Assembly: GCA_947494195.1 (NCBI GenBank)
Contig: CANLUC010000003.1
Location: 186,001 to 250,000 of the forward strand
DNA length: 64,000 nucleotides
Direction: 5' to 3'
Source of the DNA: an uncultured Nesterenkonia sp.
GTDB taxonomy: Bacteria > Actinomycetota > Actinomycetes > Actinomycetales > Micrococcaceae
Part shown: in pieces, positions 58,693 through 64,000 of the stretch
Layout: each line of letters opens with the position of its first letter
How positions within the stretch are numbered: position 1 is the first letter of the stretch
The notes under the pieces: model-generated
The model's database searches: none
What the model saw: the letters and a program-made list of their open reading frames with translations, nothing else
Told to the model about the DNA's origin: nothing
Position numbers and translations under genes: made by a program

Positions 58693-61596
58693 GTGCGATG
58701 GATTGACCTTCACCCCAGTGCCAGCTCCTCCGACGTCGACGAATCCAACGCCGCATCGCTCGACGGGGGTGCAAGGATCCTCAGTGCGGCGTTCGCCACG
58801 CATCGGGCGGCACTGGACGCCACTGAACTTGCTCATCGGGCAGCGGCTCGCGCCTGGCAGTCCACAGACACCACTTCCCTGGCCACGGTCCTGCGAGACC
58901 AGCAAGCCTCGGCGCATCTGGCGCGCGCCGACTCCTATCTGAGGAAGTCTCGACTGCTTCAGTCGGCTCCAGGGACAGGCCCGCGCGGCGATGTTCCGCC
59001 GACGACCCAGACCCTGGAGCAGGTTGCGCCCGAGGCGGAAAGCACCCAGGGGTTCATGGACTCTCCTCGCCGCGTCCTGGAGCAGGCGCTCCAGGCAACC
59101 GCCGAACTGCCTGCTGGAGAGGCCGGCGTTTCTCGCCCCCCTCTGCCGGTGCGTGTCGGACTGATCGCCGGCGCCTCGCTGGAAGCTGGTTTCCAGGGCG
59201 CGGGTGAACTCGTGTCCATCACCGCAGAGAACTGGGCAGAGAATCTCGAGGAGCTCGATCTCCTGATCATCGGTTCAGAGACCACCCTGCCCCTCGACAC
59301 GCTGGCGGACGTCATCCTTCCCGCCTTCCGCGAGCGTTCCGTCCCGACTGTCTTCTTCTCCACCGCCACACCTGACGATGTCGAGGCGCACGTCGACCTC
59401 GCTGAAGCCTGCGACCGCATTGTCGCGGTAGACGAGCGAACGGCCGCATCCTATAAGGAGCTGCTCCGAGACCCCACCGCGGTCGACGCCGGACGAGTGC
59501 CCGTGAGCCCGCTGCTGCACTCCCCCGGGGAAACACGACCGGCACGCACAGCTGCGGTCGCCTTCCTCGGCCTCGATCAGTCCGCGAACACCCGTCAGGT
59601 CCCCGCGGCAGAGACGGTCACCGCCTTGTTCGACGGGGCGCTGGCCTCCGGCCGACCAGTGGCGTTCCTGCAGCCCGGCTCCGCCGAGGAGCCCACGGGC
59701 GGCACATGGTCCGTGCCCCGCGACTACGCGCCGTGGACCGTCTTTCCGCGTGAGGTGAAGCAGCTCGCCCTGCGCGAGGACCTCTGCCGGCTGCAGCGCG
59801 GCGCGGATGTGGGCATCGCCGTCAACCAGGTCGTCGGTTCACAGACGCTGGTCGACTCTCAGGTGCTGCAGCTCCAGGCCTCAGGGACCATGGTCCTCTC
59901 CAGCTACAACCAAGGCGTGAACTCGTACTACCCGAACGTCTACATCGCGAACTCGGCTGAGGACGTCGCCAAGACCCTTCAGCATCTGAGCACCGAAGAG
60001 CTCCGCCGGATCCAGAACGACGGCATCCGCGCGGTCTTTGCCCAGCACCACGCCGCCGATGTGCTCTCAGCGATATGCCGCGCCGTCGGAATCAGCGTCC
60101 CCGAGGTGAGAGAACGGGTCCTGGTCGTCACTGAGGAGCTCACCGAGGAGCTCGCCTCAGACATCCGAGACCAGACTCTCGCGCCGGTCGGTATGACGAC
60201 CTGGTCGGATCTGCACCGGTGGCAGCCCGACACCGCGACGGCCCCCGGGGACTACGACATCCTCCTGCCCGTGGGCCCGTCCCGGCGCTATGCGCCCTTC
60301 TACGCCGAGGACCACGTCGCCGCCTTCCGCTATCAGGGGTCCCCAGTCACCAGCAAGCTGGAAGGTTCGGTTGAGGAGATCGACGAACTCGCTCACCAGA
60401 TGGGCCCAGGCGGTGAGAATCTCGAGCTGACCGCCTGGTGGCGTCCCCGCGCTGAGATCCTCGGAACACCCGAGTCACTGACCAGCGCGCTGCTGGAGCG
60501 CTCCGTCTACACCATCGACCACCTGGGCCATCGCCGAAGAGATGCACGCCCAGCCGTGGACCCCACCATCGGTTCGGACTTCGAAGATTCGAAGCGGGAG
60601 TTCCGCCGCACGGCCGAGTCTCTGGGACTTGAGCTCGCCGTCGTCGTGCCCATCTACAACAACGGAGACCACCTCCGGCACAAGGCCTTCGCCTCGCTGC
60701 GGCGGTCCGAGATGTTCGATCGGATGCACATCCTGCTGATCAACGACGGCTCCACGGACGCGTCCACGCGGGACACCATCGAAGAGCTGGCCCACCGCCA
60801 TCCCAACGTCTCTGCCTTCCACCACGCTGCGGGCGGTTCAGGTTCTGCCTCGCGGCCGCGCAACACCGGACTGGCCCTGAGCTTCACGGAGTTCGTCACC
60901 TACCTCGATCCCGATGATGAGGAGCTCGACGATGGGTACATGGAGCTGCTCGAAGCGCTTCGCGACCAGCCGCAGGCAGAGTTTGCACTGGGCACGATGG
61001 CGGTCTGGACGCACCGCTACACGGTCTTCGACTACCACGCATGGTTCCAGCCGGGAGTGGACCACCACGAGGGACTGAATCGGCCGCGCCCAGACACCTT
61101 GCGAACGCTGAACTTCCGCCCCGCCTCCATCGAAGCGCTCGTGGCGCGGACCCAATGGCTGAAGAGTCTCGGGCTCGTCCAGCCTGTGGGCGCCGTCGGC
61201 CAGGACACCTACTTCTTCCAGCAGCTGATGTACTACGCCTCCGCCTACGTGCCGGTGTACCGGCCCGTGTACACCTATTACGGCGCCGTGGACACCTCGA
61301 TCGTGAACGTGGTCTCACCGAAGTACTTCCGCAAGTACCTGATCCTCGAGACCGCGCGCGCCTCGTGGCTCCGCGAGGTGGGACTGCTCGACGCGTATAA
61401 GGAGCAGCGCTTCGAGTCCTTCTTCGTCTCCTGGTACCTGGAGAAGTTCGAGAAGGTCCAGGCGGACCAGCGCGACGAGGCGTTGGAGGTTCTGCATCAG
61501 ATCGCGAATGCCTACGGGCCGCACGAGTGGACAAGCCCACGAGCCCGAGCGTTCTTCACCAAGCACCCGGAACGGCCTCCCTCCCGGCTCAGTTGA
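58693..61596 (+). CDS. Large composite glycosyltransferase, surface glycan type
   Basis: 967 residues. The N-terminal 150 residues are helical. Residues about 150-470 resemble a GT-B/CgeB-type fold (IAVNQVVGSQTLVDSQVLQLQASG, NSYYPNVYIANSAEDVA). From about 646 a GT2 domain begins (AVVVPIYNNGDHLRHKAF, LLINDGSTDASTRDTIEEL, YLDPDDEELDDGYMELLEAL). It has no signal peptide or membrane helix. It probably adds sugars to a cell-wall or capsular polymer. GTG 58693 is preceded by TAGAGT at six bases. It is convergent with an acyltransferase gene, with an 8-base overlap. Confidence 0.78.
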   Translation: MRWIDLHPSASSSDVDESNAASLDGGARILSAAFATHRAALDATELAHRAAARAWQSTDTTSLATVLRDQQASAHLARADSYLRKSRLLQSAPGTGPRGDVPPTTQTLEQVAPEAESTQGFMDSPRRVLEQALQATAELPAGEAGVSRPPLPVRVGLIAGASLEAGFQGAGELVSITAENWAENLEELDLLIIGSETTLPLDTLADVILPAFRERSVPTVFFSTATPDDVEAHVDLAEACDRIVAVDERTAASYKELLRDPTAVDAGRVPVSPLLHSPGETRPARTAAVAFLGLDQSANTRQVPAAETVTALFDGALASGRPVAFLQPGSAEEPTGGTWSVPRDYAPWTVFPREVKQLALREDLCRLQRGADVGIAVNQVVGSQTLVDSQVLQLQASGTMVLSSYNQGVNSYYPNVYIANSAEDVAKTLQHLSTEELRRIQNDGIRAVFAQHHAADVLSAICRAVGISVPEVRERVLVVTEELTEELASDIRDQTLAPVGMTTWSDLHRWQPDTATAPGDYDILLPVGPSRRYAPFYAEDHVAAFRYQGSPVTSKLEGSVEEIDELAHQMGPGGENLELTAWWRPRAEILGTPESLTSALLERSVYTIDHLGHRRRDARPAVDPTIGSDFEDSKREFRRTAESLGLELAVVVPIYNNGDHLRHKAFASLRRSEMFDRMHILLINDGSTDASTRDTIEELAHRHPNVSAFHHAAGGSGSASRPRNTGLALSFTEFVTYLDPDDEELDDGYMELLEALRDQPQAEFALGTMAVWTHRYTVFDYHAWFQPGVDHHEGLNRPRPDTLRTLNFRPASIEALVARTQWLKSLGLVQPVGAVGQDTYFFQQLMYYASAYVPVYRPVYTYYGAVDTSIVNVVSPKYFRKYLILETARASWLREVGLLDAYKEQRFESFFVSWYLEKFEKVQADQRDEALEVLHQIANAYGPHEWTSPRARAFFTKHPERPPSRLS

Positions 61597-63772
61597 GGAT
61601 GGCTTCCTCCATGCGCTCCGCCAGCTCGGGCGTGGCCGAGCGCACGAAGTTGTCTGAGACGTGGCTGTTGTCGCGGTAGGTGATCGCACCGCCCAGGACT
61701 GCGTAGCAGGTCTCCCGTTCGCAGAGCAGGTCCTCGGTGGGAACGAAGTGGTAGTCCTGGGACTCGTCGAACACCTTCTCCGACTGCGTCAGCCACCTTG
61801 GGCCCACTCGAGTGTCCTCGAGGTCATCGTTGCAGGCTGAGAGCTCAGCTTCATTGAGCGCGACGCACTCCGGCAGAGTCTCATCCTCGTTGCGTTCCTG
61901 GTTCATGCGAGGCGTCTCCCCGAAGACGACCACCTCCTTGTCCGCCTCCAGCCAGACCTCGATGGGGGTCATCATGCTGCGCCCCTCATCGGTGAGCTCG
62001 ACCTCAGTATCGGGCAGCTCGACGTCGATCTCCGGCCCGTCGAAGCCACCCGTGATCTGACTCGCGGCGATCACGACCGTTTCGACCGCTTCATCATCCG
62101 AGACACGCTCAAGGATCTCCAGGTTGGCCTCGCCGCACGGATCATCGGACTCGTCGTAGGTGCTGGCTCGGGGCGTGCAGCTCGATCGAGTGAGCACCAG
62201 AAGGCGCTTGTCGTTGTCCTGCGCGATCTCGTCGAGTGCCGGCAGCCACATGGTGGCATGCGAGTCGCCGAAGACGGCAATGGTCCCGTCGGCATCGGAC
62301 TCTTCTGCACCGAGCCAACACTCCGGCACACCTTCGTCCTCAGCCTCGGCCTGGCACCCGGGGTACGGCGACTCCTGGGACTGCATCGCGACATCGGCCG
62401 CGGAGGGCACGAGTCCCTGTGTCCCCTCAAACGGGTCGCCGCACTGATCGGGGTTCGCCAGAGCGCGGTAGCCATAGCAGGGGTGGTCTTCGGAGAGGTC
62501 CGAGGCCACGAACTCCTGCTCCACGTGCTCCACGGAATAGTGCGCGAGACCCACCACCAACCCCATGCCTACGACGGCGGCCGTCGTGGTCCGCCAGGTC
62601 GGTTTCAGGAATGAGGCTCGACGAAGCGGGGTTTCGAAGAATCTCGTGGTCAGCGCGGAGAGAAGGACGACACCGAGGATCAGTGCAATCTTGACGTACC
62701 AGTCGTCCGCGGTCTCACTGACGTAGGGAGAGAGGATCACTACAGGCCAGTGCCAGAGGTAGATGGCATAGGACCAGTCACCGATCGCCGTGGCTGGGCG
62801 CAGAGACAGCCACCAGTGGATTCCCGTGCCCGGCCCCTTGCCGCCGCATGCCATCAGCAGAGCAGCCCCCACGGTGGGGAGCAGCGCCGCCCATCCGGGG
62901 AAGGGCGTCAGGGAGGTGTAGAAGCAGGCGGCCGAAAGGATCATGGCGAAGCCTGTCCAACCCAGAAGGTTCCCCCAACGGCCCGTGAACTGGCTCGCCC
63001 CGAGGACCAGCGCCAGGACGGCACCCAGCGCGAACTCCCAGATCCTTGTCGGTGTGACGAAGTAGGCCTGGGCGGAGGAATCCGCAGTGTAGTAGACCGA
63101 GAACGCCAGGGAGCCCACACCGAGCAGACCGATCACCCACAGGAAGATCGTACGTACTTGAACTCGAGGCTGCGCATCTGCGCCACGGGAGATTCTGCGG
63201 GACACCATCGCGACCGCCAGCACCAGGGCGAGCAGCACGGGCCAGAGGACATAGAACTGCTCCTCCACAGAGAGCGACCAGAAGTGTTGCACCGCGGTGG
63301 CCTGTTCATCCGCCTTGGAATAGTCCACGGCGTCTTCGGCCAGGATCCAGTTCTGTACGTAGAGCGCCGAAGCTATGATCTGCCGTCGCGTGCCTTGCCA
63401 CGCTGTGCTGGGCAGGATCGTGACGGACGCGATTGCAGTCAGCCCGAGCACCAGCAGGCTCAGCGGCAGCAGTCGTCTGATCCGTCGCGCCCAGAACTGC
63501 CCGAGCCGGATCCGTCCGGTCCGGTTCGCCTCCTTGAACAGGTGCGCCGTGATCAGGTACCCCGAGATCACGAAGAAGACGTCCACACCGACGTATCCAC
63601 CCGTGAGGCTGTCGGGCCAGAAGTGATACACCACGACGAGGAGCACGGCCAACGCACGCAGTCCCTGGATCTCGGGCTGGAACCTCCCGCTGCGGGAAGT
63701 GCGGGTGCCGGTCTCAGGCATGGATGCCGCTGAGGCAGGCATGCTCCGTGGTGTTTCGGTGCTTGTGGACAT
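61589..63772 (-). CDS. Membrane acyltransferase with SGNH domain (OafA/YrhL type)
   Basis: 727 residues. The N-terminal half is acyltransferase family 3: RFQPEIQGLRALAVLLVVVYHFWP, YVGVDVFFVISGYLITAHL, LSVEEQFYVLWPVLLAL and about ten helices. The extracytoplasmic C-terminal part is SGNH-like: block I IAVFGDSHATMWLP and a late YRDNSHVSDNF with Asp and His. Such proteins O-acetylate surface polysaccharides. The neighbouring large glycosyltransferase may make its substrate. ATG 63772 was preferred; an in-frame start at 63817 is possible, and no ribosome site is decisive. Confidence 0.87.
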   Translation of the reverse strand: MSTSTETPRSMPASAASMPETGTRTSRSGRFQPEIQGLRALAVLLVVVYHFWPDSLTGGYVGVDVFFVISGYLITAHLFKEANRTGRIRLGQFWARRIRRLLPLSLLVLGLTAIASVTILPSTAWQGTRRQIIASALYVQNWILAEDAVDYSKADEQATAVQHFWSLSVEEQFYVLWPVLLALVLAVAMVSRRISRGADAQPRVQVRTIFLWVIGLLGVGSLAFSVYYTADSSAQAYFVTPTRIWEFALGAVLALVLGASQFTGRWGNLLGWTGFAMILSAACFYTSLTPFPGWAALLPTVGAALLMACGGKGPGTGIHWWLSLRPATAIGDWSYAIYLWHWPVVILSPYVSETADDWYVKIALILGVVLLSALTTRFFETPLRRASFLKPTWRTTTAAVVGMGLVVGLAHYSVEHVEQEFVASDLSEDHPCYGYRALANPDQCGDPFEGTQGLVPSAADVAMQSQESPYPGCQAEAEDEGVPECWLGAEESDADGTIAVFGDSHATMWLPALDEIAQDNDKRLLVLTRSSCTPRASTYDESDDPCGEANLEILERVSDDEAVETVVIAASQITGGFDGPEIDVELPDTEVELTDEGRSMMTPIEVWLEADKEVVVFGETPRMNQERNEDETLPECVALNEAELSACNDDLEDTRVGPRWLTQSEKVFDESQDYHFVPTEDLLCERETCYAVLGGAITYRDNSHVSDNFVRSATPELAERMEEAILN

Positions 63773-63817
63773 AGGCAGTTCGTTTTTTCCTTGGACGCCG
63801 GAATGCAACCGCTCCAA

Positions 63818-64000
63818 GATAACGGCGATTCCTGGGAATCACCGCATATATGCGGAGCGCAGAGGGGCCGGCACAGAGAGCTGACAACTGGGTCCAAGGT
63901 ATCGCGTGTTGGACCGCCACTTGTGGCGCACGCGAACGGCGTGGTGCTCTGACACAGGCCCTGGGCTAGACTCGCCTGCTGTCAGACCCTTTGCGCCGTC
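63818..64000. other. Intergenic DNA up to the window edge
   Basis: No gene is complete here. A TAGACT -10-like element (63967-63972) lies six bases before CTG TCA GAC CCT, so a plus-strand gene may begin at 63979 or beyond the edge. The rest looks like promoter sequence for the divergent acyltransferase gene. Confidence 0.35.

Overview
The window comes from a high-GC actinobacterium, most likely Micrococcales and probably Micrococcaceae (Arthrobacter/Micrococcus/Nesterenkonia type). Reasons: strong GC codon bias, many GTG starts, extended actinobacterial -10 elements placed 6-7 bases before start codons (leaderless genes), a SUF operon headed by sufR, a fasR-fabD-fabH-acpP-fabF cluster, homodimeric AceE, DUF3052/DUF3099/DUF3145 family proteins, and an oleC-oleD pair like the long-chain olefin genes of Micrococcus. 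It is a chromosomal segment. I see no transposase, phage gene, integron, CRISPR array, tRNA or rRNA.

Layout. 1-2.6 kb: end of the olefin cluster (oleC partial, oleD). 2.7-8.1 kb: a GNAT/ADP-forming-ligase protein acetyltransferase (pat type), divergent from a topoisomerase IV A subunit. 8.2-9.7 kb: a BlaI-type repressor and an M56 metallopeptidase. 9.7-13 kb: an unusual short-chain dehydrogenase, a FabG-type reductase, DUF3099, a small Cys-motif protein and SURF1. 13-16.6 kb: an unrecognised 380-residue protein, an ABC-F ATPase and an orphan ECF-type ATPase. 16.7-27.4 kb: a Wzx/Wzy-type exopolysaccharide operon (Wzz/BY-kinase-like, Wzy, TagA-type GT, GT2, Wzx, initiating sugar transferase) with a large LuxR-type (LAL) regulator upstream. 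27.5-34.4 kb: the SUF iron-sulfur operon (sufR-B-D-C-S-U-T). 34.5-37.8 kb: an ABC exporter, heme A synthase and a peroxiredoxin. 37.8-41.3 kb: a DUF3052 protein divergent from aceE. 41.5-46.5 kb: fasR and the type II fatty acid synthesis genes. 46.8-52.7 kb: DUF3145, xerC, dprA, comM-like, yraN and rnhB. 52.7-58.6 kb: two overlapping signal peptidases I, then rplS, trmD, rimM, khpA, rpsP and ffh. 58.7-64 kb: a large surface-glycan glycosyltransferase convergent with an acyltransferase-SGNH protein.

How the genes connect. Several blocks share lipid and envelope themes: acetyl-CoA supply (aceE), fatty acid elongation and its regulator, olefin synthesis from acyl chains, and two loci for surface polysaccharide assembly and acylation. 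Fe-S assembly (suf), heme A synthesis (ctaA) and SURF1 serve respiratory chain maturation.

The most interesting signals are in the regulatory DNA. They are: a pair of matching TTGT-N9-ACAA boxes before fasR and fabD; a CTAC-N5-GTAGAAAT palindrome shared by the BlaI-type gene and a distant ABC exporter; a textbook CRP-type palindrome before DUF3099; a dyad over the sufR start; a dyad between DUF3052 and aceE; a dyad ahead of the exopolysaccharide operon; and strong hairpins inside the suf and fab operons. The exopolysaccharide operon also encodes a BY-kinase-like protein whose nucleotide-binding motifs look degenerate. I did not find a wholly undescribed multi-gene system.
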